Below, one piece after another: positions 8,235 to 17,855 of a DNA stretch of 64,000 nucleotides. The notes under the pieces are model-generated. The model was not told the DNA's origin and did no database searches. It saw only the letters and a program-made list of their open reading frames with translations. The stretch's first letter is position 1, and every line of letters starts with the position of its first letter. This DNA is from an uncultured Flavobacteriaceae bacterium (GTDB lineage: Bacteria; Bacteroidota; Bacteroidia; Flavobacteriales; Flavobacteriaceae). The stretch spans positions 124,001 to 188,000 of the forward strand of contig CANLWG010000002.1 of the NCBI GenBank assembly GCA_947494715.1, given 5' to 3'. The translations under genes were made by a program, and so were the position numbers.

Positions 8235-8753
8235 ATGTTATCCAAAAGGGTTGAAAAAGCATTGAACGCACAGATTAAGATAGAAGCGGAATCCTCACAG
8301 GTATATCTTTCCATGGCCTCATGGGCCGAGGTTAAAGGTTTGGAGGGCATCTCCCAATTTATGTACAAACATTCCGATGAAGAACGGATGCATATGCTCA
8401 AACTAATAAAGTTTGTAAACGAACGGGGCGGGCACGCTACCATTTCGGATTTAAAGGCCCCAAAGATCAATTTTGGTACGTTCCAAAAAATGTTCCAAGA
8501 ATTATACGACCATGAAATATTTGTGTCAAAAAGTATAAACGATTTGGTACATGTCACCTTGGAAGAAAAAGATTATGCCACCCATAATTTTCTGCAATGG
8601 TATGTAGCCGAGCAAATTGAGGAGGAAGCCTTGGCACGGACTATTTTGGATAAAATAAATCTTATTGGGAATGATAAAGGTGGACTTTATCTTTTTGACC
8701 GAGATGTTCAGCAAATCACAGTGGAAAGTGCCGCTTCAGATGCTCCCGAATAA
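8235..8753 (+). CDS. ftnA: Bacterial non-haem ferritin
   Basis: The 172-residue protein has the full length of FtnA and keeps its ferroxidase residues at the same positions: Glu17, Glu50, His53, Glu94, Glu126, Gln127, Glu129 and Glu130. It should oxidise Fe(II) and store iron in a 24-mer cage in the cytoplasm. A TAnnTTTG-type box lies directly upstream. The next gene on the strand is the small cysteine-rich protein at 8824. The haem and cytochrome genes further right give a general iron-related setting, but no direct link is shown. Confidence 0.95.
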   Translation: MLSKRVEKALNAQIKIEAESSQVYLSMASWAEVKGLEGISQFMYKHSDEERMHMLKLIKFVNERGGHATISDLKAPKINFGTFQKMFQELYDHEIFVSKSINDLVHVTLEEKDYATHNFLQWYVAEQIEEEALARTILDKINLIGNDKGGLYLFDRDVQQITVESAASDAPE

Positions 8754-8787
8754 AAATTCGCAGTTTTTCTTATTTAGATTTAATTAA

Positions 8788-8822
8788 AATAATTACTTTT
8801 GGAATATCCTTAAGTAATTATT
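8788..8822 (+). promoter_or_regulatory. Large dyad touching the start of the cysteine-rich gene
   Basis: Perfect 11-bp inverted arms, AATAATTACTT (8788-8798) and AAGTAATTATT (8812-8822), flank a 13-base centre whose own GGA and TCC also pair. The left arm overlaps TACTTTTG (8794-8801), a match to the TAnnTTTG promoter box, and the right arm ends two bases before GTG 8824. It could be a repressor operator or an RNA hairpin that hides the start codon. A terminator for ferritin is less likely because no T-run follows. Confidence 0.6.
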
Positions 8823-8823
8823 G

Positions 8824-9006
8824 GTGGGTAAAAACAAAAAGACATTAAAAAAAGAGCTTAAAAGGTTAAAAAAAGCTCAGAGGGTTGCACTAAAGCAATT
8901 AACTCCCAAAGGTTGCAAGACTAAATGCTGTTCCAAGTACAAGAAATGCGAATCCAAACGTTGCAATCGTTGTCCCTGTTTTGATCTATTGAAAAAAGTG
9001 GCTTAG
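8824..9006 (+). CDS. Small basic cysteine-rich protein
   Basis: The 60-residue product is very rich in Lys and ends with a cysteine cluster: CKTKCC, KKC, CNRCPCFDLL. GTG 8824 gives MGKNKKTLKK and is preferred. TTG 8821 is the alternative, because a stop at 8815-8817 closes the frame upstream and there is no ATG. The eight Cys (C-x3-CC, C, C, C-x2-C-x-C) look suited to a metal site, and the basic N-terminal half to nucleic-acid or membrane binding, but both are inference. I recall similar short proteins in flavobacteria without a known function. It overlaps the convergent symporter gene by four bases at the 3' end. Confidence 0.6.
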   Translation: MGKNKKTLKKELKRLKKAQRVALKQLTPKGCKTKCCSKYKKCESKRCNRCPCFDLLKKVA

Positions 9007-10574
9007 GCAAAAACAATGGTAAAATACCCTATCACGACCAATAATATTACAATCTGATAACGATAATCCTTATACCAACGCACATTTTCCATGCCTGCGT
9101 TGATCAAATCTTTTTTATAGGTGTATAACTCTATTTGCTCTCCGGATGGTGCGGGTGTAGCCCTGCTTACAAGAATAAACAGTAATGTGCTTACCCCGAC
9201 CATGATACCCACATTATACACATAATGTAACGGCCAATATCCGAGTTGCCCCAATACAAAAAGAATAATTCCCCCTATAGTACCCCAAATTAAAGTCGCG
9301 TAAGCACCCTCTTTGTTGCCTCTTTTATAAAATACCCCTACTAAGAACAGTACGGCAATAGGCGGAACAATAATGGAAAACATCTGTTGTAAGTAAGCCC
9401 ATATGCCTCCAAAATTTTCTATCATCGGTGCCCAGATAGCAGCTACCGCCATGAGGACCAAAGTGGTTATCCGCCCATATTTCACCGTTTCCTTATCCGT
9501 AATATCCGGGTTCCTGGTTTTTATAAAATCTACCACTAACAAAGTGGAAGCGGAGTTCAAGGTAGAATCCACACTACTCATGATAGCCGAAATCAAACCG
9601 GCCAGAACAACCCCTATAAGTCCTACAGGCAATATGTTCATCACCGCAGTAGGAAACACCTGATCGGCATTGTCCAACCCAGGGAAAAGACCAATCGCCA
9701 TAGTGCCGGGGATAACCATGATAAAGAGCGGTACTATTTTTAAAAAACTTGCCAGTATAACACCCCAACGCGCATTATTGATATCCCTTGCCCCTAAAAT
9801 TCGTTGTACTATATACTGGTTGGTAGTCCAGTACCAAAAGCCCAATATGGGCACGGCCAATATCAATCCAGGCCATGGTAACGAACTATCATCGGCAGGC
9901 CGTATAATGGACAAATGCCCATCAGGTGCGGCCGCAATTACATTTTCCCAAGAAAAATCCAATTTCTCGAACATGAGATAGGCCAGCACCGAACATCCAA
10001 AAATCAATATTATAGCCTGTATGGCATCGGTATACACCACTGCTTTCAATCCCCCAAAAGCAGTATAAATTCCAGCTACCAAAGCCAATACCAAGGTCGT
10101 CTGCCAAATGACCAAATCGGGAAAAAAAGCTTTCAGAACTATAGCGCCCGCGTACAGACCACCAGCAGTATCCACAACGATACTGGTGAAAATCGTAACT
10201 ATGGAAAAGAATTTACGGGAACGCCTGTCGAAACGTAATTCTAAAAATTCCGGTATGGTCGTTATCCTGGATCTTAAATATAGTGGAATGAATATTAAGG
10301 CGGCTATGATCAACGGGATACCGGTCATCCATTCATATACCGATTGCACAATTCCTGAGCTATAGGCCGCACCGGAAAGTCCGATAATCGTTGTCGTGGA
10401 GATATTGGACGCAAAGAGTGAAAGTCCGATTAACCCCCAGCCAAAAGTTCTTCCACCCAAAAATAGATCTTCCCCTGTTTTTGTTCCCCTTGCTACGTAC
10501 AGTCCGATAAGCATAACAGCGATGAAATAAACTCCGATAATTATCAAATCGATATTATGTATAGCTCCTTCCAT
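9003..10574 (-). CDS. Sodium:solute symporter (SSS/SGLT family)
   Basis: The 523-residue protein is strongly hydrophobic, with about 13-14 membrane segments. It begins MEGAIHNIDLIIIGVYF and shows the SSS features GGRTFGWGLIGLSLFASNIS near the N-terminus, RFDRRSRKFFS, and FGGLKAVVYTDAIQ in the middle. The family couples inward sodium flow to uptake of sugars or other solutes across the inner membrane. It is the last gene of the minus-strand uptake locus, 32 bases after the acetyltransferase gene, so it probably carries the final breakdown product (a monosaccharide) into the cytoplasm. The exact substrate cannot be read from sequence. Confidence 0.9.
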   Translation of the reverse strand: MEGAIHNIDLIIIGVYFIAVMLIGLYVARGTKTGEDLFLGGRTFGWGLIGLSLFASNISTTTIIGLSGAAYSSGIVQSVYEWMTGIPLIIAALIFIPLYLRSRITTIPEFLELRFDRRSRKFFSIVTIFTSIVVDTAGGLYAGAIVLKAFFPDLVIWQTTLVLALVAGIYTAFGGLKAVVYTDAIQAIILIFGCSVLAYLMFEKLDFSWENVIAAAPDGHLSIIRPADDSSLPWPGLILAVPILGFWYWTTNQYIVQRILGARDINNARWGVILASFLKIVPLFIMVIPGTMAIGLFPGLDNADQVFPTAVMNILPVGLIGVVLAGLISAIMSSVDSTLNSASTLLVVDFIKTRNPDITDKETVKYGRITTLVLMAVAAIWAPMIENFGGIWAYLQQMFSIIVPPIAVLFLVGVFYKRGNKEGAYATLIWGTIGGIILFVLGQLGYWPLHYVYNVGIMVGVSTLLFILVSRATPAPSGEQIELYTYKKDLINAGMENVRWYKDYRYQIVILLVVIGYFTIVFA

Positions 10575-10606
10575 AATTCTTTGGATGTTTAAATGGTTAT
10601 TTTACT

Positions 10607-11167
10607 TCAATGATCGTCTATGCTTTTTAAAACCTTACAAGGGTTCCCCACTGCCACTACATTTTTAGGGATATCCTTAACCACAACGCTTCCTGAACCT
10701 ATTACACTATTTTCGCCAATGGTGACCCCTGGATTAATAATGGCACCCCCGCCTATCCAAACATTATCACCGATACGAACGGATTTGGCAAATTCAATCC
10801 CGGAGTTCCTTTCTTTGTATTCCAGTGGATGGGTAGCGGTAAAAATTTTTACCGAAGGCGCAAGCATCACATTCTTGCCGATATGTACCGGAGCGGCATC
10901 AAGAATTATGCACCCAAAATTTGCATAGGCGTTCTCGCCCCAATAAATATTGAATCCATAATCACATATAAAAGGATTTTCAATAAAAAATTTGCTCCCT
11001 GTTTCAGCAAATAGTTCTCTAAAAAAATGCTTACGTTGCCTTTCCTTATCCTCGGGAATTCTGGCAATTTCGCGAAGCAACCTACGGGCGTTCCTCCTTC
11101 CCAAAGCCAATTCCTTGTCATATGGGTCATACGGCAAACCTTTTATCATTTTCTCTTTTTCCGTCAT
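10607..11167 (-). CDS. Maltose/galactoside O-acetyltransferase-like hexapeptide protein
   Basis: From ATG 11165-11167 the protein has 186 residues, the normal length for the Maa/LacA/NodL group. The N-terminal Mac domain begins MTEKEKMIKGLPYDPYD and is followed by left-handed beta-helix repeats (ANFGCIILDAAPVHIGKNVMLAP, IGDNVWIGGGAII, IGENSVIGSGSVV shown only in part here). The catalytic His is in the TATHPLE segment. It should transfer acetyl from acetyl-CoA to a sugar hydroxyl in the cytoplasm. A longer in-frame start at 11224 would run into the upstream gene and is rejected. It is 8 bases from the alpha-galactosidase gene, so the two are probably co-translated. Confidence 0.85.
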   Translation of the reverse strand: MTEKEKMIKGLPYDPYDKELALGRRNARRLLREIARIPEDKERQRKHFFRELFAETGSKFFIENPFICDYGFNIYWGENAYANFGCIILDAAPVHIGKNVMLAPSVKIFTATHPLEYKERNSGIEFAKSVRIGDNVWIGGGAIINPGVTIGENSVIGSGSVVVKDIPKNVVAVGNPCKVLKSIDDH

Positions 11168-11175
11168 ACCCAAAA

Positions 11176-12945
11176 TTAAGAACGTGTCATTTGTACTATA
11201 CCACAAGGGGGAACTTGAATACATCCTACTCCTTTCGACAGGGATATGGTCTTCTCAGTAACTACATTCCCTTGGCAATCATGAACAGTTGCTGAAAAAT
11301 CCCCAAAATCATCCGAACATTTGAGTACAATTTCATGTGATAATTGTGCGTTGAGGAAATGAATCCTATCGGTTACCCTATCCAATGAAACAACATATTC
11401 GTCATGTACGCCAACAATCGTTAAATCATCTTTAACTATACTTTGGACAGCGTAGTTGGTCAAGGGCTTTACAGGAAGAAAATCGCCCTCAAGTAAAATA
11501 ACGGCATTTTGGTTCCAATAACCCGTGTAAAAAGCGATCATCTCCAAATATTCAGACGAAGCGTCCTGCAACATAATGGACAATTGAGGTACCCCGAATA
11601 TGGTGTTCGCCATTTGAAGGGCAGCAATTTCCAAAGGTTCGTCCGGATGCCATGTAACCATATCGGAATGTACGGCCGTGTTACCGCAGAGCATTTTGAT
11701 GTCCGCAATGCGTACCCTGTTCATAGTAGCATCTCCAGGGCAGTCGAACGCACGGAACATATTACCATATTTCCGCATGGCCGGTCCGGTATACTTCTGT
11801 CGGAATTCTATAAAAACTTCCGGGTTTATCTTTTGAAGTGCTTTCATGACATCGGTCAAAAGACGATCCACGGCCTTATTGATGGAGGCGTAATCACGAC
11901 CTTCTTCTTGATTCAGAGGGGTATCCGGATATAGCTTGAACTCATCGATAAAATCCAGTTTAAATCCATCCAAGTTCCAGTCCTTCAGTGCATTTGTATA
12001 GAGATCTATTAGATATTCACGGACTTCTGGATAGCGCGGGTCAAATACCGGTGCCCAACGATGGTCCTCGGTCAAAAACTTACCCTTGAACTTTTTATAG
12101 GCTTTCGATTTCTTCCCACAAAATGGGACGGAATACCATAAGGCCGCTTTCATACCTGTTTGATGAATTTCCGCTACATAAGCAGTCATATTAGGGATTC
12201 GCTCTGGTCGCCAATCCCCTGTGTAGTCATAACCCCGATTGGAGTCGTTGGTCTGCCAACCGTCATCGATTATAATCGCCCTGTATCCCAAATCATAAGC
12301 GATTTCGCATTCTTTCAAGAGGATTTTGGTATCCAAATTCTGATGAAATTGATACCAGGTGGAATACAACGGTTTTTTTGCAATATCCGGAACATGGGCG
12401 GGTTTGAGTTCATCAAAACTTTCCCACCATCGGGAAACATCACGTAGCGTCTCGGAGAAATGCAGCTTTCTATAATCCAATCGCAACCGTACCTTAAAAT
12501 CCTTTACTGAATAATGTTGCTCCGTAAAAAAGGTAAGATGGCAATAAAAATGATTGTCTTCTTCACGAAGACGGGCATTCATCTCCAATTTATTGATGGC
12601 ATTGGAACAGGCAAACGTTAGGATATTGCTGTCATCATGTCCAAAGAGGGCAATTACCGGTGCATCGATGGATATTCTAGACTCCATATTATCAAGCTCC
12701 CAATCGGCCTGAATCCGTTTATTAAAATCGGTAGTGGGCTTCCAAATACCCTTTATATTGATAGCAGGAATTTTCCATTGCAAGGTTATTGGTGATGGGT
12801 ATATCTTTTCGTCACTATGAACTTCAAACTCATAAATTGAAAGTTCATTGGAACCCTGTAGTTTAGTTAGAGAGGTATTTAATGGCTCCTCCACGCCCTT
12901 TATTAAAATTTCATAGGTGTCGATAGCCATACTATTTGTAATCAT
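11176..12945 (-). CDS. GH36-like alpha-galactosidase
   Basis: The protein has a beta-sandwich N-terminal half and a TIM barrel with IIIDDGWQ, AALWYSVPF, and LDGFKLDF, where the Asp of KLDF is the expected nucleophile of glycoside hydrolase family 36. FDCPGD further on may carry the acid/base. It should release terminal alpha-galactose or a related sugar. Start choice: the frame opens at GTG 12990, with ATG at 12945 and 12930. The ATG at 12945 is preferred, giving 589 residues. No signal peptide is seen, so action in the cytoplasm on an imported oligosaccharide is likely, or export by another route. Confidence 0.8.
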   Translation of the reverse strand: MITNSMAIDTYEILIKGVEEPLNTSLTKLQGSNELSIYEFEVHSDEKIYPSPITLQWKIPAINIKGIWKPTTDFNKRIQADWELDNMESRISIDAPVIALFGHDDSNILTFACSNAINKLEMNARLREEDNHFYCHLTFFTEQHYSVKDFKVRLRLDYRKLHFSETLRDVSRWWESFDELKPAHVPDIAKKPLYSTWYQFHQNLDTKILLKECEIAYDLGYRAIIIDDGWQTNDSNRGYDYTGDWRPERIPNMTAYVAEIHQTGMKAALWYSVPFCGKKSKAYKKFKGKFLTEDHRWAPVFDPRYPEVREYLIDLYTNALKDWNLDGFKLDFIDEFKLYPDTPLNQEEGRDYASINKAVDRLLTDVMKALQKINPEVFIEFRQKYTGPAMRKYGNMFRAFDCPGDATMNRVRIADIKMLCGNTAVHSDMVTWHPDEPLEIAALQMANTIFGVPQLSIMLQDASSEYLEMIAFYTGYWNQNAVILLEGDFLPVKPLTNYAVQSIVKDDLTIVGVHDEYVVSLDRVTDRIHFLNAQLSHEIVLKCSDDFGDFSATVHDCQGNVVTEKTISLSKGVGCIQVPPCGIVQMTRS

Positions 12946-12997
12946 CTGTCTCTGCTTTCCTTTTATCTTGCCTCGTTCATCGGAAGGCACAATGCGC

Positions 12998-14332
12998 CTA
13001 TTTACTTCCTTCGATATTTACATGCTTTATCACATAATTTCCAACGGCCGCACCTTGTTGAATGCCCAATTCAATAGCAGGTTTATAATGGATCCCTCCA
13101 TAGAGTCTGCTAATAGCGGCCTCCTGGGAAGCTCGCATAAATGAGGGATAGCTTCGTATAGGTAAGCCATACGGTACTTCAGTGGCATCGGCAAATGCAT
13201 AATTATCACCTAAAATATGGGTCAACATAGTCGCAGCGGCCGTGGAGGCTACGCTATGTCCGGAAGTATGTTCAGGAAAGGCGGGTGTTTGTAAAATAGG
13301 TGTCCAATCCGGATCCATGTATTTATTGATATAGGTCTCAGGACGGGTTAAGCTACTCTTATATTTTTGATCCCAGCAGCTGATGAAGGCATCTGCCAAA
13401 ACAATACTGGTCAGGGCCAATGTAGCTGCGGATTCTACCGTATTGGCTTTTTGCTCGTCCAACACCTGTGCTGCAATATGCATCCAATGTCCTCCCGGTG
13501 AAATCTGTTGCTGAAAATACATAACGTGTCCCTTGGTATGCGATATGTTTGGATTGCAATCCCAAAACTTGGCAATTTCCAACTGTTCATCGTCCAAGTT
13601 CTCGACAGTTTCATAAACCTCCTTTGCTTCCTTATAGAATTGCGATTCCTCATCCGTATCAAAAGATGTAGGTAGCCCTGGATCAAATTGGGCGGCGGAA
13701 TCCAATACAAAAGGTCGTAACGTATTCCAATGGGGCTCTATGGCCTCCATATAGTCCGGGGGCGTGGGACGCCAGCGACCGGGATCGTCTGATACGCTAT
13801 ATCTAGGTAAGGCCGTACGCCTATGGTAACCATCCTTTACGGCCCATTCCAAAATTTTCTCGGCCAACTTTTTTCCATAAGCGACTGAATTATCATAAAT
13901 CTCTCTATCTATCCCGATATCCCGTACCTCTTCCAGCAATTCCTTTTCCATCTTATCGATGCGTTCCAGATCATACACCAAATACTCCGCAACATTGGTA
14001 AAGGCAATTAGGGATACCAGCGGATAGTAATACGATTTAAGGGAATCAGGTTTTGGCAGTACATCCAGACCATTGAGTTGTCCGGCCAACGAAGGCCTAC
14101 CGGATTCCACGAAACGAGCACCTTCGTAAGCGGCAATATTGGGATAGGCATAAATACGACTGGCCACGGGAGGGGTGAAAATGTCGGCGACTATAACATC
14201 GGTAAGCTTTCGATTGTACTCCATCAAGGCCCCATCAAAATAAGCATCCAGTTTTTCTGCATTATGAGTCGGCCCACAGGCGGACAACATCAGCAAAAAG
14301 GCAATCATCTGACTATTGATCCGCAGCTTCAT
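12998..14332 (-). CDS. Vanadium-dependent haloperoxidase-like lipoprotein
   Basis: From ATG 14330-14332 the protein has 444 residues and a lipoprotein signal ending in MLSACG. A longer start at 14359 is possible. The C-terminal half has the vanadate/phosphate-binding signature: a K/R pair in KSSLTRPETYI, PEHTSGHS, and SRLYGGIHY, the residues shared by vanadium haloperoxidases and PAP2 phosphatases. Which activity applies cannot be told from the motif alone. It overlaps the upstream ASPIC/VCBS gene by 20 bases, so translation is coupled. Such proteins recur beside SusCD and ASPIC lipoproteins in Bacteroidota, as far as I recall, and the substrate is unknown. Confidence 0.8.
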   Translation of the reverse strand: MKLRINSQMIAFLLMLSACGPTHNAEKLDAYFDGALMEYNRKLTDVIVADIFTPPVASRIYAYPNIAAYEGARFVESGRPSLAGQLNGLDVLPKPDSLKSYYYPLVSLIAFTNVAEYLVYDLERIDKMEKELLEEVRDIGIDREIYDNSVAYGKKLAEKILEWAVKDGYHRRTALPRYSVSDDPGRWRPTPPDYMEAIEPHWNTLRPFVLDSAAQFDPGLPTSFDTDEESQFYKEAKEVYETVENLDDEQLEIAKFWDCNPNISHTKGHVMYFQQQISPGGHWMHIAAQVLDEQKANTVESAATLALTSIVLADAFISCWDQKYKSSLTRPETYINKYMDPDWTPILQTPAFPEHTSGHSVASTAAATMLTHILGDNYAFADATEVPYGLPIRSYPSFMRASQEAAISRLYGGIHYKPAIELGIQQGAAVGNYVIKHVNIEGSK

Positions 14333-17300
14333 TGAAATGTATTTTTTTTGTTTCACCATTGACGTCTTTTACACGTATTTCTTGGATGGCGTCATGCAGG
14401 CGTATACTACGGGTTTGTTGGGAAAGATAGCCGGCCCCGTAGTTGAACTCCTTTTTTATCCTTTTGCCATCCTTGAAAAGGATTTCAGCCGATTCGCTAT
14501 TTCCATCGGCTCTATAGATGGGATAGTTCCCTTTGGTATTATTAGTGCCGAAAACAGTAACCGGCCCATCGTTATTTGCCGAGATAATGTACGGAAGCCC
14601 TTGGGCATTCCGAAGTAGGCCCAACCCGCTACCATCATAATCATTGACGAAACCACTTTTTTCCAAAGGAACCTGATGAAAAGTTCCATCGCCATTGCCC
14701 ATCAGCACCATGCCCTTTAACGCATCGTATCTACCGGAAGCAACCTCTGTAGCATATGAATTTCCGGTCAACAAAACATCCTCATTGCCATCTCCATCGA
14801 TGTCTTCAACTATAATTCCTTCGATAGGGGCAATTTGGTATTCCAAGGGCAAGGCACGAAGATCGAATTGGCCTTCTCCTTTGTTTTCCAAATATGAACT
14901 GGCAAAAGTATGGCTCTTTACCACATAGGCCTCCTCGAGTTCTTCGGGCAAGAATGATGTGTCAAAAGTAGCTTCGGCATAGGATTTGTAGGTCTTAAAT
15001 CGTACTCGCATTGCATTGATCTGGGTAATGATTTCATCTCTGGTATGTGCAATGTGGTTCTCGCCGTCTACAAAATAGCACATCACCGGATCTATACGGC
15101 CGTCCTTATCGTAATCGTTAGCATAGATGCACAACGGCTCCTCATCAGAGGCTTGGTACTTGTTGTTAAGGCCCAAATTACCTAAAAGATAATCCGTATC
15201 GCCATCACCGTCAAAATCACCTCCGGAGATGCTGTTCCACCAACCTTCGGTATGCTTCAATCCTGTTCTTTCACTGATATAGGTCAATTTGCCTTCGTTG
15301 TTGTGAAAAAATTGTAAGGGCATAAACTCCCCGACTACTATGAGATCTTGCCAACCATCATTATCATAATCTGTCCAAAGTGCCGATGTGACCATGGTCA
15401 ATTTTTCCCATTCGGGGATATTGTTTCCCACATTCCTAAATTTTACGTTTTTGGAATTCCCATCCGTTACGTTTTCCAACAGATAGCTTTGGGCAGGCAT
15501 AGGATATTCACCAGGTTTTATTCGTCCCCCCACAAAAAGATCCAAATCCCCATCCTTATCAAAATCGGATGCGACAATAACGGAACCGCTGGCAGAAATC
15601 TCGGGTAGTGCATCTGACTTAGTGAAATTCCCTTGCCCATCATTGAGATACAACCGGTCTTGATATATTTCCGTATCCGGTGTAGCATGAACTCCTCCAC
15701 CAACTACATAAAGATCTGAAAAACCATCCCCGTTGGCATCAAAAAACAAAGCTCCCATATCCTCATATTCGCCATCCAAAGTCCAATCCTGAGAAGCAAA
15801 GGAACCCTCCTTATCCTGTAGAAACAGCCGGCCTTCCTGACCACTGGCCCCGCCAATGTAAAAATCCTCCAAACCATCTCCATTGACATCTGCGATAGCG
15901 ATACCAGGACCATTTTTGGAATGCATATGTGGTAAAATGGGCTGCAGCTTAAAATCGACCATAGGGTCTTCTCGATGTTGGAATTCAACCTTCACGGAAT
16001 CCGTAATATCAGTGAACATCTTTTGGGTAGGATTTAGGTGTTCGTCAAAATCTTTGGGAGCAGCTTCATTTTGGTCGATAAGCAATACCTGATCTGCAGG
16101 AATATCATTAATGGCCTGATAACTACCATTTGGCCACCAGACTTCAACGGTATCTACCTTTTTATATTTTCCCAAACCGAAATGAATGGTGGGATCTATA
16201 CTGGACTCATAACCACGGCTTAAAAAATGTTCATAATACTGATGAATGGAATCGGTAGTAACTTTTACTTTAGTCCCTATACCTTGTAGGTTGCCCGGTT
16301 TTCCCTTTAAGCTGATCTTGAGATAATGGTTTAACGATTCCGTTGTATTTTGATTTTCATAAATAAAAGCAGGTTGATTGATATTGTTGACCAACAAATC
16401 CAAATCCCCATCATTATCCAAATCGGCATAGGCGGCCCCGTTGGAGCAGCTTAATTCCTTGATGCCCCATGATTCCGTTACATTTTCGAAGTGCACCCCT
16501 CCTGAATTGCGATATACATAATTCTGCAATTTAGCACTGGGTAAGGCGTGCATGGATTCCATTTTTTGCTCAATCTTGGTCTCAGCATCCCCCAACGGGG
16601 TATTGTAGATGTTTTGGTAATGGATATAATCCAGGTTTCCCAAATCCCGAAGAAAGCCATTGGTGACATACAAATCTTTATGCCCATCGTTGTCATAATC
16701 CGCCAAGAGGGCGCTCCAGCTCCAATCCGTACTACTCACCCCGGCCAGAAAACCAATTTCGCTGAATTTACCTCCTCCTTGGTTCAGTTGTAAAGTGTTC
16801 CGGGTATATTGGGGGTCATAGCCTGCGTCCAACATGGACTGAAAGCGATCATAGCCCAAAGAGGATATGATCAGCTTTCTTCTTTTATTGTCCTCCGGAC
16901 GCATATCCAAGACGAAAATATCCTGCTTTCCGTCATTGTTTATATCCCCAATATCATTGCCCATACCTGCATAGGAAGTATGGTTCAAATGATCCGTTAT
17001 TTTGTCCTTGAATGTCCCATCGCCTTGATTAATGTACAGAATATCATTTCCGATAAAATCATTGGACACATAGATATCCGGCCATGAATCATTATTGATG
17101 TCCGAAACCCCTACTCCAAGTCCATACCCTTCTACCAAAATCCCGGACTCCTTGGAAACATCGGTAAACTTTCCGTTACCCTCGTTTCGATAGAGTCGGT
17201 CATTACTCACAGATTCACCATTTAGCTTTCTGGGATGACTGGAATTCACCTGATGCTCAAAAGCAGCCGGATTTACCAAAAGGTACATATCCAAATCCTG

Positions 17301-17855
17301 ATCTTTGTCGTAGTCAAAAAAAGCGGCATGCATGCTTTGACGGGTATCGGCCAGACCGTATTCCGAAGCTTTTTCGGTAAACGTCACTTGCCCGGAATCC
17401 TCGGAAGGCCCATTGCTGATGTAGAGCAGATTTGCCCTCTCGGACTCCTTTGCACTACCCGAAACACAAATATAGATATCCAACCATCCGTCTTGGTTGA
17501 TGTCCACCATGGTAGCTCCAGTTCCCCATCGGTTATTGAGTACTCCGGCCTCTTCGCTAATATCCTTAAATTCGAGGTTGCCCTTGTTCATATACAACCG
17601 CCCAGAAACGGCATTCCCGCTAAAATAAACATCGACCAATCCATCATTGTTAACATCCCCAACAGCCACTCCTGCACCCGTATATACATTCATAAATTCG
17701 AAGACATTGATACTGTCGTTCTCCTTGATTTTGTTATCAAAATCGATTCCTGTCCTTGAACTGTCCAACAATTTGAAACGCGCATCGCTCCCCCCACAGG
17801 AACTCAAGGCCAGAATACAGCAAACCATTAAAAAAGACAGTGGCACATTCCTCAT
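14313..17855 (-). CDS. ASPIC/VCBS (FG-GAP) repeat lipoprotein, second copy
   Basis: The 1180-residue protein starts MRNVPLSFLMVCC and has a lipoprotein Cys at about residue 20 (LSSCGG). It is built of many FG-GAP/VCBS repeats with calcium-type DxNxDG loops (DVNNDGLVD, DINQDGWLD, DYDNDGHKD, DVNGDGLED). An ASPIC/UnbV domain lies in the middle, around residues 530-600, with GIGTKVKV, HFGLG and VWWPNG. It should be a surface- or periplasm-facing beta-propeller that binds sugar or protein. It is a clear paralogue of the upstream gene, with a 4-base ATGA overlap. Confidence 0.85.
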   Translation of the reverse strand: MRNVPLSFLMVCCILALSSCGGSDARFKLLDSSRTGIDFDNKIKENDSINVFEFMNVYTGAGVAVGDVNNDGLVDVYFSGNAVSGRLYMNKGNLEFKDISEEAGVLNNRWGTGATMVDINQDGWLDIYICVSGSAKESERANLLYISNGPSEDSGQVTFTEKASEYGLADTRQSMHAAFFDYDKDQDLDMYLLVNPAAFEHQVNSSHPRKLNGESVSNDRLYRNEGNGKFTDVSKESGILVEGYGLGVGVSDINNDSWPDIYVSNDFIGNDILYINQGDGTFKDKITDHLNHTSYAGMGNDIGDINNDGKQDIFVLDMRPEDNKRRKLIISSLGYDRFQSMLDAGYDPQYTRNTLQLNQGGGKFSEIGFLAGVSSTDWSWSALLADYDNDGHKDLYVTNGFLRDLGNLDYIHYQNIYNTPLGDAETKIEQKMESMHALPSAKLQNYVYRNSGGVHFENVTESWGIKELSCSNGAAYADLDNDGDLDLLVNNINQPAFIYENQNTTESLNHYLKISLKGKPGNLQGIGTKVKVTTDSIHQYYEHFLSRGYESSIDPTIHFGLGKYKKVDTVEVWWPNGSYQAINDIPADQVLLIDQNEAAPKDFDEHLNPTQKMFTDITDSVKVEFQHREDPMVDFKLQPILPHMHSKNGPGIAIADVNGDGLEDFYIGGASGQEGRLFLQDKEGSFASQDWTLDGEYEDMGALFFDANGDGFSDLYVVGGGVHATPDTEIYQDRLYLNDGQGNFTKSDALPEISASGSVIVASDFDKDGDLDLFVGGRIKPGEYPMPAQSYLLENVTDGNSKNVKFRNVGNNIPEWEKLTMVTSALWTDYDNDGWQDLIVVGEFMPLQFFHNNEGKLTYISERTGLKHTEGWWNSISGGDFDGDGDTDYLLGNLGLNNKYQASDEEPLCIYANDYDKDGRIDPVMCYFVDGENHIAHTRDEIITQINAMRVRFKTYKSYAEATFDTSFLPEELEEAYVVKSHTFASSYLENKGEGQFDLRALPLEYQIAPIEGIIVEDIDGDGNEDVLLTGNSYATEVASGRYDALKGMVLMGNGDGTFHQVPLEKSGFVNDYDGSGLGLLRNAQGLPYIISANNDGPVTVFGTNNTKGNYPIYRADGNSESAEILFKDGKRIKKEFNYGAGYLSQQTRSIRLHDAIQEIRVKDVNGETKKIHFNEAADQ

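Noticed and set aside
9403-9663. Plus-strand frames in the symporter gene
   Set aside because: They are antisense shadows of a well-defined membrane transporter.
12946-12990. GTG start for the alpha-galactosidase at 12990
   Set aside because: It is a possible start but adds a basic, family-unlike N-terminus. ATG 12945 fits better.
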